DNA of 64,000 bases from Morella rubra. Its lineage: Eukaryota; Streptophyta; Magnoliopsida; Fagales; Myricaceae. Under the pieces are notes generated by a model. It made no database searches. It saw nothing but the letters and a program-made list of their open reading frames with translations, and was not told the DNA's origin. A program made the position numbers and the translations under genes. Location of the stretch: positions 26,793,723 to 26,857,722 of the forward strand of contig CM025856.1 of assembly GCA_003952965.2 (NCBI GenBank), written 5' to 3'. Positions 1 to 11,336 of this stretch are shown one piece after another. Numbering within the stretch: position 1 is the first letter of the stretch; each line of letters opens with the position of its first letter.

Positions 1-2068
1 ATAGACATCTTTCGTTGACGAAAAATATATTACTATTAAGCGACATAGGCGGAACGAATCTACATGTCGACTGATAATTAGTAGTGACATGTTTTTGGTT
101 AGTCATGTAGGTATAATTTGTCAGTCACAATACTCAAATTAGATGAAATGACTTTTTTGAGACAAGTAGTTAATCTCGAAGACTTATATATGAAGAATTA
201 AAATTAAAAAACCAAATTTAGAAAGCGTTAAACTATATATAGTTCAGGGGATTAAATAGACCTTATTAATAAGTTACATGCTGCATTCTTATCGAGTCTT
301 GAACACATCTGAAGTTAGATTTCCAATTATTAATGGTCGTGTAAAGGCATACGGACCTTAGGAATTGCTAGAGGTGGGGGCAGTGATAGCTAAGAGGAAT
401 TTGGGAGCTCGTTGAATGTAATTAATTACCTTCAAAGGTCAAAGATTCCCTTTGGTTGTTAAAAGGGCCGGCCGGCCGTCAAGGTATAAAAATTTAGTTC
501 GGAAAGGCAAAATGGTATTATTAAATTTGTTGTAAAAGTCAAGTGATCAGAAAATACGTAGCCTTCCGTTATTGATGCCGAAATTCGTGGCGGAATAAAA
601 CACTGCCTAAATCAACGGAGACGATATCCCTCATCAGTGGAGCGGTGTAATCAACTACCCTCCCTGATTTGCTCATCGTCTTAAGTCAATCTATTAATTC
701 CTAGATGCACCCACAGCACATGAATTTCTGGTAGACTTCTGTGATCGTGTTTTGAATGTGGCGAGAATGTCATTTTCAACATTATATTTATATTTAGATA
801 GGGCATGATCTAAATTCTTCTACATTTTTTTTTTAATTTTCATGCATCTTAGGAGTAGGGATTAAAAAATCTCCAGAATTCCTAAACATACATCATGTTG
901 AAGTTATTAGAGTCTAGAAGGGATCTGGATGGTCTCAGTATTGGTCTCGGCCAGGCCTTAATTGTGCGATCTCGGCCCAATTATTGGGCTGTCATATGTT
1001 CACTATCCAAGCGTTGGGCCTAATGATTGGCCTTTCTCTTCTTTGGGTAACTACCTTGGTCTCCGTCTCTCTTTGATTAAAGCGTAACTACTACTTTTCT
1101 TAACCCATTTCGGCAATGACCCTATTATATACATATTTTCTACTTCTTAGTTTTTTTCGTGGAGATGCGTAAGGGGAGATTTTCGCATTAACTCTTCACT
1201 CAGTTAGTTCTGGGAAGTCTGACCAGTACAACTGAGTTGAAAAATGAAGGAGAGTGTTGTGCCCGTTAGGTCAGTCCTGTGAGGAGCCGAGTCGTGGTAC
1301 GTGCAGACCCTCTAATTAAATGACTTGACATTCTTAAGAGTACCGTATATACAAAAATGAACATGAAGCCTCCATCCGGATCTATACTGTGACTGAATCC
1401 CGACACATATATAAAGATGCATGCTAAAATATCCTAAACTAGCACGTCATTTTTTTGGGATCAAATACAGGTGAAGTGCCAAACAAAAATTCATTCAATT
1501 AGCACATTTTGCTTGGCATACCCCAATTATACTATTATCACTCTAAACTACCATCAAACATATAAACAACAAATTTCTTTACTCTTCAATCATTTCGGGA
1601 TTTATATTAAGATGAGAGAAAAAACTAAGTGAACGGTACAATCTTAAGGTCGGATGTCAACAGGGGCTTAGAGGAAAAAGCAAAAGAACTCAAAATGTAA
1701 TTTTTTTTTTTTTTTTAAATCAAAGATAACAAAATTTTCAGAAAGAAACTTTATCTGAAAATAAGAAAAATATGACTGGGATCCTTCCCCATCAGAACCA
1801 TAAAAAGTGCACTCTTTTACGGTTTGTGGCCAGAAACTAGGCATGGCGTCTACCCATGCAGGTTCAGTGGCATCATGCGAATCTTTCTCAACTGCATTCT
1901 ACATTTTAATTTGTTCGTGTGAACATTCTTTGGCCTCGCTTTACGTTAGGGGAAAAGAAAACGGAGATAGTTTGGCCTATCTCAGACCAACCCCTTCTCG
2001 ACAATGGATTAAACCTTTGATAAATTGCAACAAGATTAATAGATCTCCCTCCCATTGCCAAACCAACA
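1..2068. other. intergenic, no gene recognised
   Basis: I see no open frame with recognisable protein character and no clear RNA gene here. The sequence is AT-rich with short poly-T and poly-A runs (for example near 829-836 and 1699-1716) and a small GGCC-rich patch near 466-477. It would include whatever promoter once served the glycosyltransferase pseudogene that follows. An open frame starting at 1807 runs over the pseudogene start in a different frame and is not a gene. Confidence 0.6.
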
Positions 2069-4132
2069 ATGCGAGGAAACGCAACGGAAAGACACGTCGC
2101 CGTCTTATCGTTCCCATTCGGCACCCATGCAGCCCCACTCATGAGCCTCGTCTGTAGGATAGCGACATCAGCCTCACATGTGAATTTCTAATTCTTCAGC
2201 ACGGCTGTTTCCAACCGATCCATCTTCTCCCATCCCAATAACCAGGCGAATAACATAAAGCACTACGACGTGCCGGACGGCTTGCCAGAGGCCTACACTG
2301 TCACCAAAGACGAGAGAGAACCGGTTGAGCTCTTTCTGAAGCCACCCCGGGGAACTTTAGCAGCGCTATGGGAATGGCGTGGGTGGAGACGGGGAGGAAG
2401 ATCAGCAGCATTATAAACGATGCGTTTTTTGTGTTTGCCGGGAAGATGGCAGAGGAAATAGATGTATACCTTGGGTCCCATTTTGGGCTGCCGGACCGCA
2501 CTCACTTCTTCTCCACCTTGACACTGAGGTCATACGGCAAAGGGTAGGAACTACCAGTAAGAATTTCTTGAACGCACTGGTGGTTTAAAAAGATTACTTA
2601 TAATATGTTCCATATATATAGACTAATATTTCCACGTTTCTAATTAATATGAATCTGGATGACATGCTTTCCTTCTTTCTTTTCTGTTTTTGTAAGAAAT
2701 TCTCGCATTCAAGGAATCGATCTCATGACCCCCACCATTCCCTTCTTACCAAGAATAGAAGTGTGTTTAGTTTGGATCAGTTTGGTGTCCACAACGTTAT
2801 TTGAGAGTTCCATATATAGCGAAAACTAGAAGGACGAAGGCTTCAATAGTGAGATGGCATACTAGATGTGCGGTCATGAGCAGATTCGGTGATCTGTTCC
2901 ATATTTGTAAGAAATTCAAGACGTGTGGCTGTACATATTTTTTAGAGAATGACTTGAATGGCTGGAAAACAGCATAACTCTGTATATGGTATGACCCCTC
3001 GGAGATATTATGATATCCTTGACTGAATTGGACATATTGGTAGGTATCATGCAGATGTAATTTTGCACATCTCGGGTTGTGACGATTATGTTCTGGTTAC
3101 TAAATTAGATTATTAATGAGGTTAGCAAAATGTTGAATGAAAAAGCAATTGTAGTGCATTCTCTGCGTTGATTGGCCAAAAATTATTAGACTGGTAGCTA
3201 AATATAGTGCTAGTTTTTTCCCTATTCATCGGCTTAACAAAACTGTTTTCCCTTTTCGCAGGATGTGGAGACCAAACCCATGAGTTTATTCCAGAATTTC
3301 CGGCAGTACGTGTAGCTGATTTGCCTGAAGAGCTAGTCTTAGGAGACCTGGAGTCACTCGTTTCGAAAATGTTAAGAGAACCTGGGATTAATGATGCAGC
3401 ATGCAACGGCGGTTGCCATGCAACTCATTTGAAGAGCTGGACACAGTAGTGGTGAGTGAGCTAAAGTCGAGATTCCAGAAGTTTCTCAATGTTGGTCCCT
3501 TCCACCTGGCATGGCCTCCACCATTAATTGCTGATGAGCACGACTGTCTCCAGTGGTTGGACAAGCATAAACCCTCATCTGTGGCATATATTAGCTTTGG
3601 AAGTATGATGCCACCCCCACCTCATGAGCAAGCAGCATTGGTTGAAGCACTAGACGCAAGCGGGTTTCCATTTCTTTGGTCATCTAGGGGCAATGTAGAG
3701 GAGCACCAATTGCTAAAGGGATTCACGGAAAGGATGAGTTCAAGAGGAAAGATTGTTTCATGGGCTCCCCAAGTTCTTGTCTTAGGACATCGTTCAATAG
3801 GAGTGTTTGTGACGCATGGTGGATGGAACTCGGTTTTGGTCTTGGAAAGTATCAGAGCGGGCGTGCCAATCATTTGTAGGCCGGCTCTAGGGGACCAGAA
3901 GCTGATCACGCGGATTGTAGTGTCGATATGGGGCAACGGCGTGTGGCTTGAGGGTGGAGCTTTCACTAACGAGGGAGCAGCGAATGCCTTGGAACTAATT
4001 ATGTCGAGTGAAAAAAGGAAGGAAATTAGAGAAAAAGCCGAAGCCTTCAGAGAGCCTGCCATGAAAGCTGTGGCACCTAATGGTAGCTCTAGTGAAAATT
4101 TTAAGACATTGGTTGAGGTTGTCATCAAGTAA
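2069..4132 (+). pseudogene. UGT78-like flavonoid/anthocyanidin 3-O-glycosyltransferase pseudogene
   Basis: Intact family members transfer a sugar from a UDP-sugar to the 3-OH of flavonols or anthocyanidins in the cytosol. A plausible start ATG lies at 2069 and is followed by the family N-terminus (HVAVLSFPFGTHAAPL). The second exon begins about 3262 after an intron and carries a PSPG box near 3760-3890 (WAPQVLVLGH, FVTHGGWNS, GDQ), ending at the stop at 4130-4132. The frame is broken repeatedly: a TAA at 2189-2191 (codon 41), one-base shifts near 2342 and 2466, and another near 3421 (before NSFEELD). There is also a two-residue insertion inside the PSPG box (NSVLVLES). The last 243 codons stay open and look well conserved, so the loss is probably recent. 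Family assignment is firm; the exact substrate is unknown. Consensus sequencing error is a less likely explanation for all the breaks. Confidence 0.85.
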
Positions 4133-5627
4133 AACGACATCAGTGATCAGTTTGTAAGCAATATAAAATATTTATAATCAAAACTAAAAAGTACAAAAAG
4201 GAGGGGTTCTGAGGCTCCCCAACAATAATCTCTCCGCTCCCCACATACAATTATAGGTAGATATCGCAATATTTGTATTTCTTCTTCAATTAGAAGATAG
4301 TGCTTCATAGGGGAAAGTAGCCGAAGCCTATTTTGGAATTGTACTTTGCTTTGTCTTGATACTCCAAACCTTTGGTTTTACTAGTAATGTTGGTCTTGGT
4401 GGAACCACAAGCTTACATGCATGTGCAGCAGAGAATGGCGTCCGTGCACTCCAAATGCTATATGACAGTGCCCTTATACGCATATAAAAGCTTATATGGC
4501 AATCAGCGAACATATCTTTCGCATAGGGTGGATTGTGATCTGTGATCTGTGATCCAGAAAGCAAAATTATTCGAGGTTCAAAAAGTGACTGCTATGGCAC
4601 ATGGAACAAAAGGTGTTTAGTTAATAAAAATTATATCCTGCCACGGCAATTATTCTACTTAGATTAAAAAAAAATTCTGGTAGCTAGTGGAAGATTATTT
4701 AACTATTTTGCTGGATCCAACAGATAAATAACAATTTCATCGGCAAGGAATCTGGCGCATTCCATACGTCCAAACAAGTAATACCAAGAGAATCGGTGTG
4801 AGTATGGACCAAACATACCCCTAGTCTTTGGCCGAAAACTTGGACAATAAATCTCATTTAAACGTGCAAGTGCTTTTAATTTGGACCACATGATTTCCAC
4901 CCGTGAGCGAAGTACACCCTAGTCATGAGTGGCAGTAAGAAGCCTTCAATTGCATAAAAGCTTTTGATCTCCTCAAATTGTTGATAAGACTGTGAAACAA
5001 TAGACAAATTTGACACGGAATGACATTTGACTACTCCAGCTCAGACTTGACGAGAAGGAAAACGATGGAGGCAGCAGCCGAGATTCATGCGTATTCTTAT
5101 GCTTGCCATACGTTATACCTTATTTGTAGCTAGCATCTTTGCCAAATCCCCGGTTCTCACATATATTTAGACCCTTCCAGCCAAGCTCCGCTTTTGACCT
5201 TTTTAGTTCAATCCTCTTTAGTTCAATCCGCTAGGAAGGTTACAACCCCAGTTTTGCCTTTTTGAATTTTCCTTTTGAAGTAAATTGAGCAGTTGTTGCT
5301 GGTAGAGAGAACCTGGACAGACCCGCCAGCTCAAGAATTGGAAAGAACAAAAAGCTCCCCCCAATTTCTCGGTAGGTTCCTCTTTATGATCATTAAAGCC
5401 AAAGCCGACAGAGAATCACTCTGCAGATGTAAGGAGTCAATTTTTGTTTTTCCTGACTAAAAAATGATCGATTCCTTGTGGTGCAATAACTCTTTATCAT
5501 ACTTAGCTAAGTGACAAGAGCCACTAGAGTCATGTTGACGGAGGGATAGCTTATAGCCGTTCCATTCTCGCGAACTGGATTCCTCTGAAACTCCGTTCTC
5601 TGTGAAAGGCAAAAATAACAAAAGGAT
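4133..5627. other. intergenic between UGT pseudogene and MATE gene
   Basis: No coding region recognised. The right-hand part must contain the MATE promoter and 5' leader, but I could not assign a TATA box or start site with confidence. Confidence 0.5.
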
Positions 5628-8395
5628 ATGGAGAAACACAAGGAAAGTCTTAAGTCACCTCTGATTCCAACAGCACAAGGAAAGCCATTACAATCAAGAA
5701 AAGGATTCAACAAAGATGAGATCGTCGCAGAGGTCAAGAAGCAGCTGTGGCTAGCAGGGCCGCTGGTGTCAGTTAATCTACTGGTAAACTCTTTGCAGTT
5801 GATCTCGGTCATGTTTGTGGGTCATCTTGGAGAGCTGTCTCTTTCTGGTGCTTCTATAGCCACTTCCTTTGCATCAGTGACTGGTTTCAGCTTGTTGGTA
5901 TGATGTTTTGCTCTTTTTATCTTCTTTTGTGTGGCGGAGATTGTCGCTTTATAATACTCTGGCAGAAATAAGTCTTTTAATTTTCATTCGTTGATATTTT
6001 TCTTTGGTGAAGTTAATGCGTGTCGTATTTCAGCTGATTTGTCAGATTGAACTTTAAATGTAAATGCTCTGTTTCGCCATTCCACCTTAAGCCGCCTTCA
6101 TCCTGTTCGATATCAATCTTTGTCCTTTTCTTTATTTTTGAGTAAAGTTTGAACGTGAACAGGAATTGGTTGTAGGATTCATGTCTTCCAATTTCCAAAT
6201 ACGTATACTGTTTAAACATTTTTTTCGACTGTACATCCTTTCTTCAATTCCGTAAAATCAGTAGCATGCTCTGATTCTATTGACAGGCCTATAATCTCGA
6301 TTTCATAATGCGTACTATATAGAGCCAGTTCATCTGCATTCAGTTGTGGTAATGGATATATATTCCCTTGCTTTAGAATCTTCTTCTTTGCTGTTGAAAA
6401 TATAGGTCCAGAAACGGGCATCTGTTCGTTGCACACGTTTCTTACATCACGATCTTCTCTCTCTCTCTTTGGTTGGATAGATTGGAATGGCAAGCGCATT
6501 AGACACATTCTGCGGTCAGTCCTACGGTGCAAAACAGTATCACATGCTCGGAATACACTTGCAAAGGGCCATGGTTGTTCTTCTTCTGGCCAGCATTCCC
6601 CTTGCACTTGTATGGGCCAATGCCGGGCACATTCTTGCATTCTTGGGACAAGATCCAGAAATCTCAGCTGAAGCTGGTCTGTATGCCCGCTTCATGATAC
6701 CTAGCATTTTTGCTTTCGCGCTTCTCCAATGCCATGTCAGATTCCTGAAAACACAGAGTATCGTAGCTCCTATGGTGATTAGCACAGGAGTTACAACAAT
6801 ATGTCATATATTCATTTGTTGGATTCTAGTATTTAAATCCGGCCTTGGAAATAAGGGAGCTGCTTTGGCAAATGCCATCTCTTACTGGATCAATGCATTG
6901 TCATTGATACTTTATGTTCGAATATCTCCCTCCTGTAAGAAGACATGGAATGGATTTTCAAAGGAAGCATTTCATGGGATTCCCGATTTCCTAAAGCTGT
7001 CAATTCCCTCGTCTGTAATGCTCAGGTAACTTCCTCCTTCTAGCTCTTTTGATCCTTCCATTTTTTTTCGAGATTTGAGAATAAAGAACAAATAGAAGAA
7101 AAAGTTATTTATAATGCTAGTTTCCCTGTTTCATTTTCCCCAACAGCTTGGAAATCTGGTCATTCGAAATGATGGTTCTTCTATCTGGTCTTCTACCTAA
7201 CCCAAAGCTTGAAACATCGGTACTGTCAATCAGGTTTGTCTGTAATCTATAGTTCAGAAAATACCATAAACGCGCGTGCCAGTTTAAAGCACAAAAGTAT
7301 GTGAACAATTACTAACGAATAGTGGTGTATTCCCAGCCTCAACACATGTTCAGTGGTTTATATGATACCCCTCGGGCTCAGTGGTGCAACAAGGTGAGTC
7401 TAAATTGGGCTGCAGCGTATCCTCTATTCTGGATCTTTGTGTACCAATAATTCTTTTGTCTGTTATTTTAGCACAAGAGTTTCAAATGAGTTGGGTGCTG
7501 GGAGACCACAAGCAGCTCGTCTAGCAGTACGTGTTGCTGTCTCCATGGTTGCTACAGAGGGCATTCTTGTAGCCACTGTCATCATATTGGGCCGTCATGT
7601 TTGGGGCTACTGTTACAGCAAGGAAGAAGAAGTTGTAAGATACGTGGGACAAATGTTGATATTGATTGCAGTATCCCACTTTTTTGATGGTTTGCAATCT
7701 GTGCTTTCAGGTCTGTGGCAACCTTTTTGTTCCACTTTTTCCATTCTCGAAAATCAATTGAAATAATTTCCTCAAGTTATTGGTCCCTGGGACTTGCCAC
7801 GTGAAGGACCAGCAATTTTCTAGACTGATTTTTCCTCTGCTTTGGAATTTGATTGAAAATTTTCAGGCACAGCTGCAGGGTGCGGATGGCAGAAGATTGG
7901 GGCTATTGTTAATCTGGGAGCATATTATCTTATGGGCATTCCCACAGCTGTATTACTAGCTTTTGTCTACCATATCGGTGGAAAGGTGACTTACAGCTTT
8001 TGTCTTGTTCTTGCCACTTTTTCCTCTCCTTTTCCTTTACGATAATTCCCCTTATAGCCTTCCATTGAATTACAAAGAAAAAGGAATACTGAGCTTATTG
8101 ATGTTAATTTGTAACCTATCCACAGGGACTCTGGATTGGAATCATAGTGGCCCTGTTTGTGCAAGCATCATCCCTTGCGACAATAACTCTGCGCACTGAC
8201 TGGGAGAAAGAAGTAAAGTACTTTTGACATAAACTGTTACCTATATCATCCCCACTCAATTCCATCTGATGTTCGTCTCTCTTTCTTCTGAAGGCGAAGA
8301 AAGCTGGTGAAAGAGTATATAATAGTATGACCCCTGGAGATGCATTACCAAAAAGCTGCATCGAAAACGATATCGTGATTGGAAACGATTCCTGA
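5628..8395 (+). CDS. MATE (multidrug and toxic compound extrusion) transporter, DTX family
   Basis: Proton-coupled antiporter of the plant DTX/MATE family, a polytopic protein of the plasma membrane or tonoplast exporting or sequestering small organic molecules. Eight exons: 5628-5897, 6481-7025, 7147-7233, 7337-7393, 7472-7710, 7867-7985, 8126-8212, 8294-8395. All junctions are GT-AG and in phase, giving 501 aa, the usual family size. Visible signatures include [15 protein letters not shown] in TM1-2, [16 protein letters not shown], a VSNELGAG motif after residue 320, and a hydrophilic C-terminus. The start ATG opens a typical cytosolic N-tail (about 40 residues) before the first membrane segment. 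The sequence most resembles the DTX16-like clade; the substrate cannot be read from sequence. A dead flavonoid-type UGT lies 1.5 kb upstream, but co-function is only a guess. No defect seen. Confidence 0.93.
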
Positions 8396-8812
8396 AATGC
8401 ACGATAGGAAAATAACTGCCGGCACCAATAAGCTTGAGATTGTCAGCCAAGGAGTTTCGTACTAGAAAACCTGCAAGTTGCATGATGGGAATCGTGAAGA
8501 ACCTGCACCAAATTAGGATTTAATATTACTTCTTTGAGCCAGTTGAGGGCCATCAAGTTATAAATCTTGAACTTTATCCTATAAGGTAAATTAAAGGTAA
8601 CCCTTTACTAAAACCAAACTATTAATCCCTAAACCCCAGAAGTACTTTTTGCGGGAAGCAAATGGAAAAACAGTTGCTCGTTTCTTGTTCAATTAGGTTT
8701 GATTGCATCTCTCGAGATCATTCTTCTTCATTTGCTTGTCATGGAAGCTGAATTTTTGCATTTCATTAAAATTTCGGCGTAAACCTAAGAAGAGAAGCAC
8801 TAAAATTTTGAA

Positions 8813-9457
8813 GAATGGAAAAAGCAAGATTCTAGTAGAAAAGAGGGTATGTGATGAAAAGGAGGTCTTACATCTCATCTCTCCTTCACTATAACCCTAT
8901 CTCTCTTTTAGGGTTCTTGCAAGGTTGTCTCCCTCTCTCCTTCCTTTTTGTTGTTGGCCATCCAAATATATTAATTATGCATGCAACTGGACAAAGATTA
9001 ACACAAATTTCTTCTTCCTTTCTTTTTCATTAAATTATAATACTGCTTTTTCTGAAAATAGATTGTTTGAAACCTGAGCCTGCAGGTATTTGATCAGAAG
9101 AATATCCTTTTAGTTTGATTATTATCAAAATGTTCGAAAAGCAATATTCTATTATCATTATATCTTTGATTGACGGATAAAATTACAAGGCGAAGATCAT
9201 TGGTGCTCTTTTCTAACTTACTATGAAGGTACCTGAGATTTATGACAATAAGCCTTTTGGATGGTTTTTCCAACAACGTTGAACATTTTTAAAAAAACCT
9301 AGATCTTCCTTATATTGCCAGCGAACTAGAAAATATCCGCAACCGGTGGGATCATATTAAGCCACACAGTTTTTTTAATTCCTATGCCGATCAAATCGCA
9401 GAACTAGAATTTCTTTCTGTGAATGACCAAGTCATATGGTCCCCAAACAATCATAGT
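8813..9457. repeat. degraded direct copy of the MYB upstream region
   Basis: This stretch aligns in the same orientation with about 13935-14694, the DNA immediately upstream of the MYB gene. Shared blocks include the region after ACATCTCA near 8870, the 'TGCATGCAACTGGACAAAG' block near 8978 and the 'CATATGGTCCCCAAACAATC' block near 9433. The left copy lacks many short pieces, from 1 to about 20 nt, that are present in the right copy. Similarity stops on the left about 95 nt short of where the MYB start codon would be, and on the right exactly where the LTR element begins. No MYB coding sequence accompanies this copy. Confidence 0.85.
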
Positions 9458-9761
9458 ATTTTTGGGAATGGAACACCCATTTAGGAATAGAAATCTTGTC
9501 CAGTCTACAGTCATTGGTTTTTCTCTTAGATTTCTCTTTGTATCTTTTCCTATAAATAGCACTTATGTTATAGGAGAAATGTGCGTGAGCATTGGGCAGA
9601 GAGAGAAAGAAAGAGAAAGAGCGTGGTGTGGCTATTGTAGAGTGATTTTCTTAAGCGTTCTTAATAAAATTGCTTTGGGGTGGACATAGGCCGGATTGGA
9701 GGCCGAACCACATAAATTCTTGGTGTTCTTTTCTTTAATTTTCGTGCTACTTTTCCCAACA
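9458..9761 (+). repeat. left (5') LTR of the Copia-type element
   Basis: Matches the right LTR from about 9514 onward, including a TATAAATA promoter-like box near 9551 and the terminal CCCAACA. The first 60 nt are poorly conserved and its start is set approximately, where similarity to the MYB upstream copy ends. It is roughly 30 nt shorter than the right LTR. Confidence 0.8.
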
Positions 9762-9763
9762 AG

Positions 9764-9775
9764 TGGTATCAGAGC
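9764..9775 (+). other. primer-binding site, tRNA-iMet type
   Basis: TGGTATCAGAGC, two bases after the left LTR, is complementary to the 3' end of plant initiator methionine tRNA and is the usual minus-strand priming site of Copia and many other plant LTR elements. Confidence 0.9.
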
Positions 9776-9875
9776 CAAGTTCGAGGGGCCAGAGTGGTTT
9801 TTCGGGGGGAAGCAGAGAAGGTTCGAAAATTCAAAGTGGTCTGATCTAAGATTGGAGGGCACCAACCTATAGAGT

Positions 9876-9911
9876 AGGTCGAGACGAAGTTGGAGGTCGA
9901 GACGAAGTTGT
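9876..9911 (+). repeat. 18-bp tandem duplication in retroelement leader
   Basis: AGGTCGAGACGAAGTTGG is followed immediately by a second copy differing only at its last base. It lies in the untranslated leader between primer site and gag. Confidence 0.85.
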
Positions 9912-10296
9912 AGGAGGATCTCGGACTTGCCTCCGGAAATCGTAGCACGCCATCCACACGCCACACGCGCCGAAGAGAGGTAGGGTGCGTGGGCCTCACC
10001 CTCCTCACGCGCCGCACGCACACAATCAGCTGCCCACGTGTCTTGCCACATCATCATCCAAGTCAACGGTGGGTCCCAGGGTGTCACGCCGGCATTGCCA
10101 CGTCAACAGGGAATATTCCGGGGAATCAAAATATTTCGGTTTTGTTTCGAAGTGGTTTTTTTGCCGATTCATAAGGTTTTAGGCCGGTTTTCAAGCAGGT
10201 CAGACCGGTTCTAAGGTTTTGGGCCATTCAGATCCATTGGTGCAGTCAGTATTTCGAAATTCGGCCTCAATAGTGTGAATTGAGATAGCGGAGAGT

Positions 10297-10860
10297 ATGG
10301 TTACCGATATGATGATGTTGTCTGCTACGAATTACATGAGCTGGAAGCCACGGATGGAGGATATCCTTTATGCAAAGGATATGTACGATCCATTGGAGAT
10401 TGAGGGCAAGAAACCGGAGAGGATTGACGAGGCAAAGTGGAAGAAGATCAACCGGAAGGCTATAGGGTTGATTCGTCAGTGGATCGGACCAGAGGTATTC
10501 CATCACGTAGCCAAAGAGACGAGCGCTTTTGAACTATGGGAGAAGTTGGAGACAATGTACCAGTCAAAGACTTCGCGGAATAAAGCGCTATTAATGACGA
10601 GGCTCGTGAATATGAAGCTGCGAAATGAGAAGTCGGTGGCGGAACATACCAGTGAGTTCCAAAACCTGATCAATCAATTGAACAGCACGCAGAGGTGCTT
10701 GGTACCAGCCGGTGGAGATGCAAGAGCAGGGGAGATACTGTTCTACATGGGTCCGGCGGTACAAGCAGGGGATGCGGGCACCCTAGGCAGGGGTGCAGGA
10801 CACTTAGATGGGAGTGTGGTTGGTCGTCTGATGACGAGGACGAGGTTGAAGTGCCAGTAG
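10297..10860 (+). pseudogene. truncated Copia gag (UBN2/Retrotran_gag-like)
   Basis: A 187-codon frame starting at ATG 10297. The first ~128 residues look like a Copia gag N-terminal region (YMSWKPRMEDIL, ELWEKLETMY, MKLRNEKSVAEHTSEFQ). After about 10680 the family character stops abruptly and the reading becomes Gly/Ala-rich, consistent with an internal deletion joining gag to sequence near the 3' end of the element. No zinc knuckle is present, and no pol domains follow. Confidence 0.8.
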
Positions 10861-11003
10861 AAGAAAGATGCAAGGAGTGGTGAGCAAGGGGGAGCAACAG
10901 ACACCAAAGTTGCAGGAAGGTTCTACTGATGGAAGCCCGGGATGCACTCAACCGAAAGATGTCAGGAACAGATTCTTCCCTTATGGGTATGGAGGGGGAG
11001 ATT

Positions 11004-11336
11004 TGTTGGGTCCACACCCATAAGATAGACTTGGAATAGAAGTAGATTTTGAGTAGAAATTTACTTGCTCCCCACTCCAAGTTTAGGTTTTTCTCTTAGG
11101 ATTTCTCTTTGTATCTTTTCCTATAAATAGTGGCTTATGTTATAGGAGTAAATGCGCTTGAGCATTGGGTAAAGAAAGAGAAAAAAAGAGAAAGAGTGTG
11201 GTGTGGCTATTGTAGAGTGATTTTCCTAAGTGTTCTTAATAAAATTGCTATAGGATAGACGTAGACCGGATTGGGGGCTGAATCATATAAATTCTTAGTG
11301 TTCTTTTCTTTGATTTTCGTGCTGCTTTTCCCAACA
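11004..11336 (+). repeat. right (3') LTR of the Copia-type element
   Basis: 333 bp bounded by the inverted ends TGTTGGG and CCCAACA, preceded by a polypurine tract. It has the same internal landmarks as the left copy (TATAAATA near 11122, a GAAAGAG-rich stretch, AATAAAAT near 11238). Confidence 0.88.

Larger units (their letters stand above)
9458..11336 (+). mobile_element. Copia-type LTR retroelement, internally deleted
   Basis: Two related direct terminal repeats flank about 1.24 kb of internal sequence. The right LTR spans 11004-11336, starts TGTTGGG and ends CCCAACA. The left LTR spans about 9458-9761, ends with the same CCCAACA, and has a strongly diverged first 60 nt. Just after the left LTR, TGGTATCAGAGC at 9764-9775 is the classic primer-binding site for initiator tRNA-Met. 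A purine-rich tract (10991-11001) directly precedes the right LTR. Inside is only a gag-like frame; protease, integrase, reverse transcriptase and RNase H are absent, so the element is non-autonomous. No clean target-site duplication was found; CATCA follows the right LTR. Confidence 0.88.

Noticed and set aside
3622..4140. Minus-strand 172-codon frame
   Set aside because: Antisense of the conserved UGT C-terminal region; no independent resemblance.
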